Of a stretch of DNA of 64,000 nt, positions 16,531 to 25,344 are shown piece after piece. Both the position numbers and the translations under genes were made by a program. The notes under the pieces are model-generated. The model was not told where the DNA came from, searched no databases, and saw nothing but the letters and a program-made list of their open reading frames with translations. The stretch lies in assembly GCA_963849885.1 (NCBI GenBank), contig CAWKIV010000006.1, positions 868,001-932,000 on the forward strand, read 5' to 3'. Source of the stretch: CADCTP01 sp963849885 (GTDB taxonomy: Bacteria; Actinomycetota; Actinomycetes; Mycobacteriales; CADCTP01). Each line of letters begins with the position of its first letter. Within the stretch, counting starts at the first letter, position 1.

Positions 16531-17529
16531 ATGCCCGCGGTGACGGTCGACGACATCCTGACCCTGCCCCGGCTGCGCACCCCGGACCCGGCGACCGACC
16601 GGCCCCGGCGGGTCGCCGCGGTGACCACCGCGCCGCGGGGCTTCGAGGGCGAGGGCTTCCCGGTCCGCCGCGCCTTCGCCGGCGTCGACCTGCGCGCGCT
16701 CGACCCGTTCATCCACATGGATCAGATGGGCGAGGTGGAGTACGCCCCCGGCGAGCCCAAGGGCACCGCGTGGCACCCGCACCGCGGCTTCGAGACGGTC
16801 ACCTACATCATCGACGGCACCTTCCTGCACCAGGACTCGCACGGCGGCGGCGGGGTGATCACCAACGGCGACACCCAGTGGATGACCGCCGGCTCCGGGC
16901 TGCTGCACATCGAGACCCCGCCGGAGGAGCTGGTCGTCTCCGGCGGCCTCTTCCACGGCATCCAGCTCTGGGTCAACCTGCCGGCCAAGGACAAGTGGTC
17001 GCCGCCGCGCTACCAGGACATCCGCGCCGGCAAGGTCTCGCTGCTGTCCTCCGCGGACGGCGGCGCGCTGGTCCGGGTCATCGCCGGCGAGCTGGACGGG
17101 CACGCCGGCCCGGGCGTGACGTACACGCCGATCACGCTGGCGCACGCGACCGTCTCCCCCGGCGCCTCGGTCACCCTGCCGTGGCGGCCGGACTTCAACG
17201 CGCTGGTCTACGTGCTGTCCGGCGAGGGCACCGTCGGCGCCGAGCGCCGGCCGGTCCGGTCCGGCCAGCTGGCCGTGCTCGGTGCCGGCAGCTCGGTCAC
17301 GGTGGCCGGCGACCCGACCCAGGACAGCCGGACCCCGGCGCTGGACCTGCTGCTGCTCGGCGGCCGGCCGATCCGGGAGCCGGTGGCCATGTACGGGCCG
17401 TTCGTCATGAACACCCGCGACGAGGTCGTCCGGGCCTTCGAGGACTTCCAGGCCGGCCGGCTCGGCACCGTCCCCGCCGGCGGTCTCCAGCCGCACTCCG
17501 GCGTGCACGGGGAGACCGGCCAGGACTGA
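16531..17529 (+). CDS. Pirin family protein
   Basis: 332 aa, both cupin domains present. The N-terminal metal site is visible as DPFIHMDQMGEVEYAPGEPK followed by WHPHRGFETVTYIIDG and GSGLLHIE, with the His and Glu residues that bind iron in pirins. Bacterial pirins are redox-sensing or quercetinase-like cupins; the role here is unknown. A GGAGGAGAG ribosome binding site lies just before the ATG at 16531. It is followed by a hairpin and tandem repeat before the aldo/keto reductase gene. Confidence 0.9.
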   Translation: MPAVTVDDILTLPRLRTPDPATDRPRRVAAVTTAPRGFEGEGFPVRRAFAGVDLRALDPFIHMDQMGEVEYAPGEPKGTAWHPHRGFETVTYIIDGTFLHQDSHGGGGVITNGDTQWMTAGSGLLHIETPPEELVVSGGLFHGIQLWVNLPAKDKWSPPRYQDIRAGKVSLLSSADGGALVRVIAGELDGHAGPGVTYTPITLAHATVSPGASVTLPWRPDFNALVYVLSGEGTVGAERRPVRSGQLAVLGAGSSVTVAGDPTQDSRTPALDLLLLGGRPIREPVAMYGPFVMNTRDEVVRAFEDFQAGRLGTVPAGGLQPHSGVHGETGQD

Positions 17530-17565
17530 CCACCCCGGTCCGGTACGAGTGACGGCGGCGGGCGC

Positions 17566-17593
17566 CGAGTGACGGCGCCCGCGCCGTCACTCG
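17566..17593 (+). terminator. Perfect 12-bp hairpin after the pirin gene
   Basis: CGAGTGACGGCG (17566-17577) and CGCCGTCACTCG (17582-17593) pair perfectly around a 4-base loop, 37 bases after the pirin stop. There is no U-tract, as is usual for actinobacterial intrinsic terminators. The GTCACTCG half is then repeated in the tandem array that follows, so it may equally be a protein-binding site. Confidence 0.5.
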
Positions 17594-17670
17594 CGGGCGG
17601 GACCCGTCACTCGCGGGCGGGACCCGTCACTCGCGGGCGGGACCCGTCACTCGCGGGCGGGACCCGTCAC
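17591..17670. repeat. Four perfect tandem copies of a 20-bp unit
   Basis: TCGCGGGCGGGACCCGTCAC is repeated exactly four times (17591, 17611, 17631, 17651), with a half unit before it and TCGGGCG after it. The array ends 9 bases before the TAGGCT -10 box (17680-17685) of the aldo/keto reductase gene. Each unit has the same GTCACTCG motif that occurs inverted (GAGTGACG) at 17548 and 17567. Confidence 0.9.
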
Positions 17671-17679
17671 TCGGGCGCC

Positions 17680-17685
17680 TAGGCT
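17680..17685 (+). promoter_or_regulatory. -10 box for leaderless aldo/keto reductase transcript
   Basis: TAGGCT lies 6 bases before the GTG at 17692, with the 20-bp tandem repeats just upstream in place of a recognisable -35 element. Confidence 0.5.
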
Positions 17686-17691
17686 CGCGGC

Positions 17692-18720
17692 GTGACGTAC
17701 GGCGCGGCGGACGGCCGCTACGAGCGGATGGAGTACCGGCGGTGCGGGCGCAGCGGGCTGCTGCTGCCGGCGCTGTCGCTGGGGCTGTGGCACAACTTCG
17801 GCCACGACCGGCCGTACGAGACCCAGCGGGCGATCGTCCGGCGCGCCTTCGACCTCGGCATCACCCACTTCGACCTGGCCAACAACTACGGCCCGCCGTA
17901 CGGCTCGGCCGAGGTCAACTTCGGCCGGCTGCTGGCCGGCGACCTCCGGCCGTACCGGGACGAGCTGGTGATCTCGACCAAGGCCGGGTACGACATGTGG
18001 CCCGGTCCGTACGGCGACCGCGGGTCGCGGAAGTACCTGCTGGCGAGCCTGGACCAGTCGCTGGCCCGGATGGGCCTGGACTACGTCGACATCTTCTACT
18101 CGCACCGGCTGGACCCGGACACCCCGCTCGAGGAGACGATGGGCGCGCTCGACCGGGCCGTCCGGGCCGGCAAGGCCCTCTACGCCGGCATCTCCTCGTA
18201 CAGCTCGGAGCGGACCCGGCAGGCGGCCGCGATCCTGCGGGACCTGGGCACGCCGCTGCTGATCCACCAGCCGTCGTACTCGATGATCAACCGCTGGATC
18301 GAGGACGACCACCTGCTGGACACGCTGGCCGAGGTCGGCGCCGGCTGCATCGCCTTCTCCCCGCTGGCCCAGGGGCTGCTCACCGACCGCTACCTGGACG
18401 GGGTGCCGGCCGACTCGCGGGTGGCCACCGGCGGCGCGATGGACCGGGACATGCTCACCGACGACCGGCTGGACCGCGTGCGCGCGCTCGACGCGGTGGC
18501 CGGCCGGCGCGGCCAGTCGCTGGCCCAGCTCGCCCTGGTCTGGGCGCTGCGCGACCCGCGGATGACCTCGCTGGTGATCGGGGCCAGCAGCGTCGCCCAG
18601 CTGGAGGCCAACGTGGCCGCGCTGGACCGCACCGAGCTGTCCGGCGAGGAGCTGGCCGAGATCGACCGGCACGCCACCGAGGCCGGCGTGAACCTGTGGG
18701 AGTCGTCCAGCTCCGGGTGA
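17692..18720 (+). CDS. Aldo/keto reductase (YghZ/Kv-beta-like)
   Basis: 342 aa TIM-barrel NADPH-dependent reductase. The catalytic tetrad is visible as Asp in THFDLANNYG, Tyr in NNYGPPYGSAE, Lys in VISTKAGYDMW and His in DIFYSHRLDP. The cofactor segment is LVIGASSVAQLEANVAAL. The MEYRRCGRSGLLLPALSLGL start and GPYGDRGSRKYLLASLDQSL match the L-glyceraldehyde-3-phosphate reductase (YghZ/GpR) branch, which detoxifies or reduces small aldehydes. Transcribed alone behind a tandem-repeat promoter. Confidence 0.92.
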   Translation: MTYGAADGRYERMEYRRCGRSGLLLPALSLGLWHNFGHDRPYETQRAIVRRAFDLGITHFDLANNYGPPYGSAEVNFGRLLAGDLRPYRDELVISTKAGYDMWPGPYGDRGSRKYLLASLDQSLARMGLDYVDIFYSHRLDPDTPLEETMGALDRAVRAGKALYAGISSYSSERTRQAAAILRDLGTPLLIHQPSYSMINRWIEDDHLLDTLAEVGAGCIAFSPLAQGLLTDRYLDGVPADSRVATGGAMDRDMLTDDRLDRVRALDAVAGRRGQSLAQLALVWALRDPRMTSLVIGASSVAQLEANVAALDRTELSGEELAEIDRHATEAGVNLWESSSSG

Positions 18721-18738
18721 CGATCGGGGCCGTTCGAG

Positions 18739-18744
18739 CATAAT
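18739..18744 (+). promoter_or_regulatory. Candidate -10 box (CATAAT)
   Basis: CATAAT is a conspicuous AT-rich hexamer 19 bases after the aldo/keto reductase stop and about 38 bases before the first possible start of the anti-sigma-type kinase gene. It would give that gene a short 5' leader. Confidence 0.35.
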
Positions 18745-18781
18745 CCGGGCGGGACACGCCGACCGGGCGTTTCGCCGACTG

Positions 18782-19222
18782 GTGGGTGGAGACGACTCCA
18801 TCGACGCCGACCGAGTCGAGCGGAGCGGGAGGATGGACGCCGAGGTGACGCTGCCGAGCGGACCGGAGGGGGCGAGCTTCGCCCGCCGGGCGACCGCGCG
18901 CGCCGCCGAGCTGTGGCGGCTGGACCGGGAGATGACCGAGACCGCGCTGCTCCTGGTCAGCGAGCTGGCCACCAACGCCATCCGGCACGGGACCCCGCCG
19001 GTGCGGCTGTCCCTGCGGCTGGACGCCGACCGGCTGCGGGTCGAGGTCACCGACAGCTCGCCGCAGCTGCCCCGGGTCCGCCGGCCGGGCCCCGACCAGG
19101 CCAGCGGGCGCGGGCTGCACATCGTGCAGCAGCTCGCCGCCCGCTGGGGCTCCCACGTCACCGGCAGCCGGCTCGGCAAGACCGTCTGGTTCGAGCTGAG
19201 CGGGATGCTGCGCGGCCGCTGA
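18782..19222 (+). CDS. HATPase-domain anti-sigma-factor-type protein (RsbW/SpoIIAB-like)
   Basis: 146 aa from the GTG at 18782, or 129 aa from the ATG at 18833, which has GGGAGG almost adjacent. The ATP-binding GHKL fold is clear: N-box LLLVSELATNAIRHG and G1 box SGRGLHIVQQLAARWG, with LRVEVTDSSPQLP between. Such stand-alone domains act as anti-sigma kinases or regulators of PP2C/STAS partner-switching modules; no sigma or STAS gene lies adjacent, so the partner is unknown. It precedes the GGDEF-EAL gene by 69 bases. Confidence 0.85.
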   Translation: MGGDDSIDADRVERSGRMDAEVTLPSGPEGASFARRATARAAELWRLDREMTETALLLVSELATNAIRHGTPPVRLSLRLDADRLRVEVTDSSPQLPRVRRPGPDQASGRGLHIVQQLAARWGSHVTGSRLGKTVWFELSGMLRGR

Positions 19223-19291
19223 CCCCGGCCCCGGGAATCGCCCACCGACGCCGGTCGTGGCACAGTGACGCCGGACACGGCAGAGGGTGGC

Positions 19292-21851
19292 ATGACGACG
19301 GAGCGGTTCCAGGTCGCCGCGGCGGCTGCCGCGGGGCTGGTGCTCGCCGTGCTCGCGGTGGCGGGCCTCGGGATGGTGCCCCGGGAGACCGCGGTCACCG
19401 CCGTGGAGCTGGCCCAGGTGGCCGCGGCCGCGCTCGCCGCGGCCTGCTGCGGGCGGACCGGCTGGCGGGCCACCGGTCCCGAGCGGCGGTGGCGGCTGCT
19501 GGTGGCGCTGGGCATCGGCGCCTGGGGCCTCGCCCGCGCCGCCCGCACCTGGGCCGGGCTGGCCGGCACCGACCCCGGCTCGCCGGCGGTGGCCGACGGC
19601 AGCCAGCTCCTGCTCGCCGCCTTCGTGCTGCCCGCGCTGGTCGTCTTCGCCACCGAGGGCACCCGGCTGCCGCCGCGGCCGGTGGTCCGGGACGGCGAGG
19701 ACGAGACCGGCCGGTCGGTGCCGGTGCTGGTGCTGGACGGGCTGGTGGTGATCGGCTCGCTGCTCACCCTGGCCTGGTCCAGCACCCTCGGCGTGGTCGT
19801 CCGCGGCGACACCGACGGCCCGGTCGACCTGCTGGTCGAGGTGGCCGACCCGCTGGTCGACCTGGTGCTGATCACCGTCGTGGTGCTGCTGGCCGCGGTC
19901 CGCCGGGTCCGCTGGCGACCGCCGCTGCTGCTGCTCGGCCTCGGGCTGGTCGCCATCGCGCTGTCCGACAGCCTCGCCGGCTGGCTGCGCAACAGCGGCG
20001 CGGCCGCCGTGCACCCCCTGGTCGAGGCGGGCGCGGTGGCCGGCGCGGTGCTGGTCGCGCTGGCCGCCGTGGTGCCCGAGGCGCCGGCCTCGCCGACCCG
20101 GCGGCGGATCGCGCTGCCGGCCTGGGCGTACCTGCTGGTGCCGTACCTGCCGCTGACCGCGGTGGGCCTGCTGATGACCGGGCAGACCGCGGCCGGGGTG
20201 CGGCTGGACCCGGTGGAGATCTACGCCGGGATGCTGGTCATGCTGCTGGTGGTCACCCGGCAGCTGCTCACCCTCCGGGAAAACCTCACGCTGCTGCAGC
20301 GGGTCCGCGACGGCCGCCGGCAGCTGGCCCACCTCGCCTTCCACGACCCGCTCACCGGGCTGGTCAACCGGGCCCTGTTCGGCGACCGGCTGGCGCACGC
20401 GGTCGAGCTGCACCGCCGGGACGGCCGGCCGGTCGCGCTGCTCTTCTGCGACCTCGACGACTTCAAGACCGTGAACGACAGCCTCGGCCACGGCGCCGGC
20501 GACGAGCTGCTCCGGCAGGTCGCGCAGCGGCTGGCCGGCACCGTCCGGTCCTCGGACACCGTGGCCCGGCTGGGCGGGGACGAGTTCGCGGTGCTCTTCG
20601 AGGGCGGCGGCCGGGCCGACCGGGCCGCGGCGGTGGAGCGGCTGGTCGCGGCGCTGCGGCTGCCGTTCACGCTGGACGCGCGGGGCCCGGACCGTACGGT
20701 GCAGCCTCGGGCTGGTCGCCGCGGACGAGCCCGGTCCGGACGTGTCCCCGGACCTGCTGCTGCACCAGGCGGACGGCGCGATGTACGAGGCCAAGCGGCA
20801 GGGCGGCGGCCAGGTGGTCACCTACCGGCCCGGGGAGACGCCGACGCACACCGACCCGGACCTGCCCGAGCGGCTGGCCCGGGCGCTGCGCCGCGGGGTG
20901 TCGGCCAGCGAGGACGACGGGCTGCGGGTGCACTACCAGCCGATCGTGCGGATCGCGGACGGCACCACGGTCGCGCTGGAGGCGCTGGCCCGGTGGACCG
21001 ACCCGGCCCGCGGGCCGGTGCCGCCGGACGTGTTCGTCGCGGTGGCCGAGCGCACCGGGCTGGTCGGCGAGCTGGACGACCGGGTGCTGGAGCAGGCCTG
21101 CCGGGACCTGGCCGCGCTGCGCAAGAAGCTCGGCCGCGGGCTGGCCGTGCACGTCAACGTCTCCGCCACCCGGCTGCACGACCCCCAGCTGGAGCGGACG
21201 GTGTGCGGCGCGCTGGAGCGGCACGGGCTGCCCGGCGGCGCGCTGGTGCTGGAGATCACCGAGACCAGCCGGGTGCCCGACCCGGACGCCGCCTCCCGGA
21301 TCCTGCAGCGGCTGCGGACGGCCGGCGTCCGGGTCGCGCTGGACGACTTCGGCACCGGCTACGGCACGCTGGCGCACCTGCACCTGCTCCCGGTCGACGT
21401 GGTCAAGCTGGACCGGACGCTGACCACCCCGGACCCGGAGCAGGCGGAGCGGCTGCGGCGCTCGGTGGTCACCATCTCCCGGGCGCTGGGCATGCTGGTC
21501 GTCGCCGAGGGGGTGGAGACGATGCGGCAGGCCGCCGGGCTGCACCGGCTGGGCTGCGACCTCGCCCAGGGCTGGCTGTACGGCCGGCCGGTGGCGGTGC
21601 CGGACCTGCGGCTGGTGCCGGCGCGGGTGCCGGACCTGCCGGCGCCGCGGCTCACCGGAGCCGGACGCCGGCGACCGGGGTCGGGACCGGGGTCGGGACC
21701 GGGTCCGGGACCGGGGCCGCCGGTCCGGTCGGCGCCGCGCCCGGGCCGGCCGGGAACGGCGGCGGTCCGCACCCGGCCACCCGGCCCACTCCCGCCGTCC
21801 GCCCCGCCTGACCGCCCCGGCCGCTGGATCAGGCGGGACGGCGGGCGGTGA
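19292..21851 (+). pseudogene. Membrane GGDEF-EAL c-di-GMP protein, single frameshift
   Basis: About ten hydrophobic segments (residues 10-325), then a GGDEF domain with intact RLGGDEF (G428) and an I-site RSSD five residues before it. An EAL domain follows with EAL (VALEALARW), LEITETS, DDFGTG, the VKLDR lysine and AEGVET all intact, then a Gly/Pro-rich tail. The frame breaks near 20696-20703 (DRT then CSLGLVAADEP); the span is 2560 bases, one more than a multiple of three. A sequencing error would leave a fully active-looking dual enzyme; if real, the product ends after the GGDEF domain in nonsense. Its end overlaps the convergent methyltransferase by 23 bases. Confidence 0.82.
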
Positions 21852-22716
21852 GGTAGGCGACCGCGAGCCGGGCCCGCCGGCGCTCCGGCGGCTGGTCGGC
21901 CAGGTGCGCCACCAGTCGCTCCCGCTCGGCCGGGTCCAGCGCCCGGTCCAGCAGCTCCCCGTACGTCGGCGAGGTCGGGTTGGGCGCGATGCCGAGCATC
22001 TCCCGGATCGGCACCCGGGTCAGGCCGAAGCCGACGTCGGCGCCGACCCGCGCCTCGTACGCCAGGGACAGCTCGGCGAAGCCGGCCGCCTCGGCGGCGG
22101 CGAGCAGGTCCCGCTCGTCGTAGTCGACGATCGGGTCGTCGGCCGGCCGGTCCGCCCGGGCCGCCGCGGCCACCCGGTCGGCCAGGTCCCGTACCGCGGA
22201 CACGTCGAAGCTCCACAGCCGGCCCGGCGGCTCCGGCGAGCCGAAGCTGTTCACCGGCTCGAACAGGGACAGCCGGCCGCCCGGCCGCAGCACCCGGTGC
22301 AGCGCGCGCAGGCAGGCCGGCTTGTCCCGGACGTACAGCAGGACCGAGCGGAGCACGACCACGTCGACCGACCCGTCCGGGATGCCGGCCAGCTCCGGCA
22401 ACCCGGCGACCACGAACCGGCAGCGGCCGGCCGCCCCGACCGCCTCGGCCGTCCCCCGGCAGTGCTCCAGCAGCGGCGCCGACACGTCGCTGAAGACCAC
22501 CACGCCGTCCGGGGCGACCCGGTCCAGCGCGGCGAAGCCGAGCAGGCCGTCGCCGCAGCCCACGTCGAGCACGGTCTCCCCGGGCGCCGGCGCGGCCCCG
22601 TCGAGCACCCGGTCCCGGATCGGGCCGAGCACCCGCATCGCCTCCGCGTGCCGGGCCGGGCTGTCGCCGTGCCGGGTGCGCAGCACCCACTCCGCCCACC
22701 GATCGGTCGTCGCCAC
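21829..22716 (-). CDS. Class I SAM-dependent methyltransferase
   Basis: 295 aa from the GTG at 22716; a TTG at 22752 would add 12 residues. The SAM-binding motif I is VLDVGCGDGLLGFAAL, followed by the acidic loop VVFSDVSAPLLEHCR, and motif IV is DGSVDVVVLRSVLLYV with LRPGGRLSLFEP after it. The C-terminal third (YDERDLLAAAEAAGFAELSL) is family-typical. The substrate is unknown. A CAGGAT box (22723-22728, minus) 6 bases upstream of the GTG favours that start as a leaderless one. Divergent from the FprA-like gene. Confidence 0.85.
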   Translation of the reverse strand: MATTDRWAEWVLRTRHGDSPARHAEAMRVLGPIRDRVLDGAAPAPGETVLDVGCGDGLLGFAALDRVAPDGVVVFSDVSAPLLEHCRGTAEAVGAAGRCRFVVAGLPELAGIPDGSVDVVVLRSVLLYVRDKPACLRALHRVLRPGGRLSLFEPVNSFGSPEPPGRLWSFDVSAVRDLADRVAAAARADRPADDPIVDYDERDLLAAAEAAGFAELSLAYEARVGADVGFGLTRVPIREMLGIAPNPTSPTYGELLDRALDPAERERLVAHLADQPPERRRARLAVAYLTARRPA

Positions 22717-22823
22717 CCCGGGATCCTGCCCGGCACCGCGAAGGCGGGACAAGACGGGCAGACGAGCAGCGTCCGGGCGACTACCGTGGGGAGCGGCCCC
22801 GGCCCCGGGAGGGAGTGGATGGG

Positions 22824-24170
22824 ATGGCGGACCTGCACGTCGCGGTGGTCGGTTCCGGCCCGGCGGGGGTGTATGCGGCGGACGCGCTGACCCGCGGCAC
22901 CACCGGGGTGACCGTGGACGTGCTGGATCGGCTGCCGGCGCCGTACGGGCTGGTCCGCTACGGGGTGGCCCCCGACCACGTGAAGATGAAGTCGGTGGAC
23001 GCGGCGCTGCGCAAGGTGCTGGAGCGGGACGCGGTGCGCTTCGTCGGCAACGTGGCCGTCGGCACCGACCTGACCCTCGACGACCTGCGCCGGCACTACG
23101 ACGCGGTGGTCTTCGCCACCGGCGCGGCGGTGGACCGGCGGCTCGGGGTGCCCGGCGAGGACCTGCCCGGCAGCTTCTCCGCGACCGACTTCGTCGCCTG
23201 GTACAGCGGGCACCCGGACGCCGAGCTGGACCGCTTCACGCTGCGGGCCCGCCGGGTGGTGGTGGTCGGCGTCGGCAACGTGGCCGTCGACGTGGCCCGG
23301 GTGCTGGCCAAGACCGCGGCCGAGCTGAGCCCGACCGACGTGCCCGGGCACGTGCTCGACGTGCTGGACGCGAGCGCGGTCGAGGAGGTCACCATGGTCG
23401 GCCGGCGCGGCCCGGCCCAGGCCCGCTTCACCACCAAGGAGCTGCGCGAGCTGGGCGAGCTGGCGAACGCGGACGTGATCGTCGACCCGGCCGACCTGGC
23501 GCTGTCCGAGGCGGACGAGGCGGCCGTGGCGGAGGACCGGACGCTGCGGGCCAACCTCGAGGTGCTGCGCGGCTGGGCCGGGCGGTCACCGCAGGGGCGG
23601 CCGCGGACACTCACCCTGCGCTTCTGGCTCCGGCCGGCCGCCGTCCTCGGGGTGGACGCGGTCAGCGGGCTGCGCACCGAGCGGACCCGGCTGGCCGGCG
23701 GCCGGCTGGTCGGCACCGGGGAGACGGTCGACCTGCCGGCGGAGATGGTGCTGCGGTCGGTCGGCTACCGGGGGGTGCCGCTGCCCGGGCTGCCGTTCGA
23801 CGAGGCCACCGGGTGCGTGCCGCACGCGGCCGGCCGGGTGCTCACCGAGGGCGGCCCGCTGCCCGGGGTGTACGTGGCCGGCTGGGTCAAGCGCGGCCCG
23901 ACCGGGGTGATCGGCACGAACAAGTCGGACGCGGCGGAGACCGTGGCCACCCTGCTGACGGACGCCGACGGGCTGCCGCGGGCGCCGGAGCGGGACCCGG
24001 ACGCGGTGCTGGAGCTGCTCTGCGAGCGGGGCGTGGACCCGGTCGAGTGGACCGGCTGGCAGGCGATCGACGCGGCCGAGCAGGCGCTCGGCGCGGCCCG
24101 CGGCTGCGCCCGGGTCAAGATCGCCGACCGCACCACCCTGCTCTCCACCGCCCGCCCTCCCCGCGACTGA
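22824..24170 (+). CDS. FprA-like ferredoxin/adrenodoxin NADP reductase
   Basis: 448 aa. FAD motif VAVVGSGPAGVYAADALTR, the family hallmark LPAPYGLVRYGVAPDH, the NADPH motif VVVGVGNVAVDVARVLAK, VTMVGRRGPAQARFT with the NADP-phosphate arginines, and PGVYVAGWVKRGPTGVIGTN at the C-terminus. It passes electrons between NADPH and ferredoxins, for example to feed cytochromes P450; a P450 fusion is encoded about 37 kb away in this window but without ferredoxin nearby. A TACCGT box lies at 22782-22787 and GGGAGGG about 10 bases before the ATG. Confidence 0.93.
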   Translation: MADLHVAVVGSGPAGVYAADALTRGTTGVTVDVLDRLPAPYGLVRYGVAPDHVKMKSVDAALRKVLERDAVRFVGNVAVGTDLTLDDLRRHYDAVVFATGAAVDRRLGVPGEDLPGSFSATDFVAWYSGHPDAELDRFTLRARRVVVVGVGNVAVDVARVLAKTAAELSPTDVPGHVLDVLDASAVEEVTMVGRRGPAQARFTTKELRELGELANADVIVDPADLALSEADEAAVAEDRTLRANLEVLRGWAGRSPQGRPRTLTLRFWLRPAAVLGVDAVSGLRTERTRLAGGRLVGTGETVDLPAEMVLRSVGYRGVPLPGLPFDEATGCVPHAAGRVLTEGGPLPGVYVAGWVKRGPTGVIGTNKSDAAETVATLLTDADGLPRAPERDPDAVLELLCERGVDPVEWTGWQAIDAAEQALGAARGCARVKIADRTTLLSTARPPRD

Positions 24171-24240
24171 GCACTCCCCGCCGCGGCTGAGCGGTCGTGA
24201 GCATGCCGCCCCCGGTCCGGACCCCGACGTACGGTGAGGT

Positions 24241-25344
24241 GTGCGCGCGGGCGGGTGGCGGTGGGGCGTGATGGCGGTCGGCGTCTCCGCGCTGGTCAGC
24301 CTGCCGCTCGCGGTCGGCGCCCTGCCGGCCCGCTCCGACGCCCGGTCCGCCGACGAGCTGGTGGCGGCGGTGCGCCGGTCCGGCACCGTCGGCTACTCCG
24401 GCTACGCGGAGGCGGTCGGCGGGCTGTCGCTGCCGCTGAGCGCGGACTTCTCCGGCATCGCCGACCTCTTCGGCGACCGCGCCCGGCTGCGGGTGTGGTG
24501 GCGCGGCGAGCAGGACTGGCGGGTGGACACCGTGCAGGCCACCGGCGAGACCGGGCTGCGCCGGGACGTCGAGGGACTGTGGACCTGGGAGTACGAGCGG
24601 GGGACGGCGCTGCGCACCACCGACCCGGCGGTGCGGCTGCCCCGGGCCGCGGACCTGGAGCCGGCCGCGCTCGGCCGGCGGCTGCTGTCCGAGGCGCGGC
24701 CCGGCGAGGTCGAGCGGCTGCCGGCCCGCCGGATCGCCGACCGCGGCGCGCCCGGGCTCCGGTTGCGGCCGGCCGACCCCGGCACCACGGTCGAGCGGGT
24801 GGACGTCTGGGTGGACGGCGCGACCGGCGTGCCGCTGCGGGTGGAGGTGTACGGCACCGGCGCGGCCCGGCCGGTGGTGGAGACCGCGTACCTCGACTTC
24901 CGCGCGGACCGGCCGGCGGCCGGCACGACCCGGTTCGCGCCGCCGTACCCGGGACGGGTCCGGCGCGAGCTCAACCCCGACCTGGCCGCGTCGATCAACG
25001 TCTTCTCGCCGGTCGTGCCGCCGCTGGAGCTGGCCGGGCTGCCGGTCCGGACCCGGGTGGAGGGCCTCGGCTCCGTCGGCACGTACGGCACCGGGCTGAC
25101 CGTGCTGGTCGCGGTGCCGCTGCCCGGGCGGGTGTCCCGACCGCTGCGCGAGCAGCTGACCGGCACCCCCGGCATCACCGAGACCGGGACCGGCCTGCGG
25201 CTCACCGCCGGCCCGCTGTCGCTGCTGCTCACCACCCCGCCCGGCCGGCGGAGCTGGCTGCTCACCGGCACCGTGGACGCGGCCACCCTGGACCGGGCGG
25301 CCGCCCAGATCGCCACCGACCCGCCGGTCGAGGAGCCGCGGTGA
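24241..25344 (+). CDS. LolA/RseB-like secreted or membrane-anchored protein
   Basis: 367 aa. An N-terminal hydrophobic helix (about 8-28) acts as signal or anchor. The remainder is a half-barrel-type sequence: VRRSGTVGYSGYAEAVGG, LRVWWRGEQDWRVDTVQATG, VDVWVDGATGVPLRVEVYG. This pattern is seen in LolA/RseB-like proteins of actinobacteria, which sense or carry lipids. It overlaps the ABC ATPase start by 4 bases (GTGA), so it probably works with that exporter. A TACGGT box 5 bases before the GTG suggests a leaderless mRNA for the operon. Confidence 0.7.
   Translation: MRAGGWRWGVMAVGVSALVSLPLAVGALPARSDARSADELVAAVRRSGTVGYSGYAEAVGGLSLPLSADFSGIADLFGDRARLRVWWRGEQDWRVDTVQATGETGLRRDVEGLWTWEYERGTALRTTDPAVRLPRAADLEPAALGRRLLSEARPGEVERLPARRIADRGAPGLRLRPADPGTTVERVDVWVDGATGVPLRVEVYGTGAARPVVETAYLDFRADRPAAGTTRFAPPYPGRVRRELNPDLAASINVFSPVVPPLELAGLPVRTRVEGLGSVGTYGTGLTVLVAVPLPGRVSRPLREQLTGTPGITETGTGLRLTAGPLSLLLTTPPGRRSWLLTGTVDAATLDRAAAQIATDPPVEEPR

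Noticed and set aside
13507..17508. 1333-codon minus-strand open frame and many similar long antisense frames
   Set aside because: It is antisense to the SGNH, CrtU-like and pirin genes and shows only Arg/Gly/Pro-rich composition; long antisense frames are an artefact of very high GC.
17591..17670. CRISPR-like array
   Set aside because: The 20-bp units are directly tandem with no spacers, and no cas genes are present.
24234..25340. N-terminal extension of the ABC ATPase frame back to 24234
   Set aside because: That part of the frame is antifunctional to the LolA/RseB-like gene, which has a clear signal segment and start; the ATPase begins at the GTG 25341.
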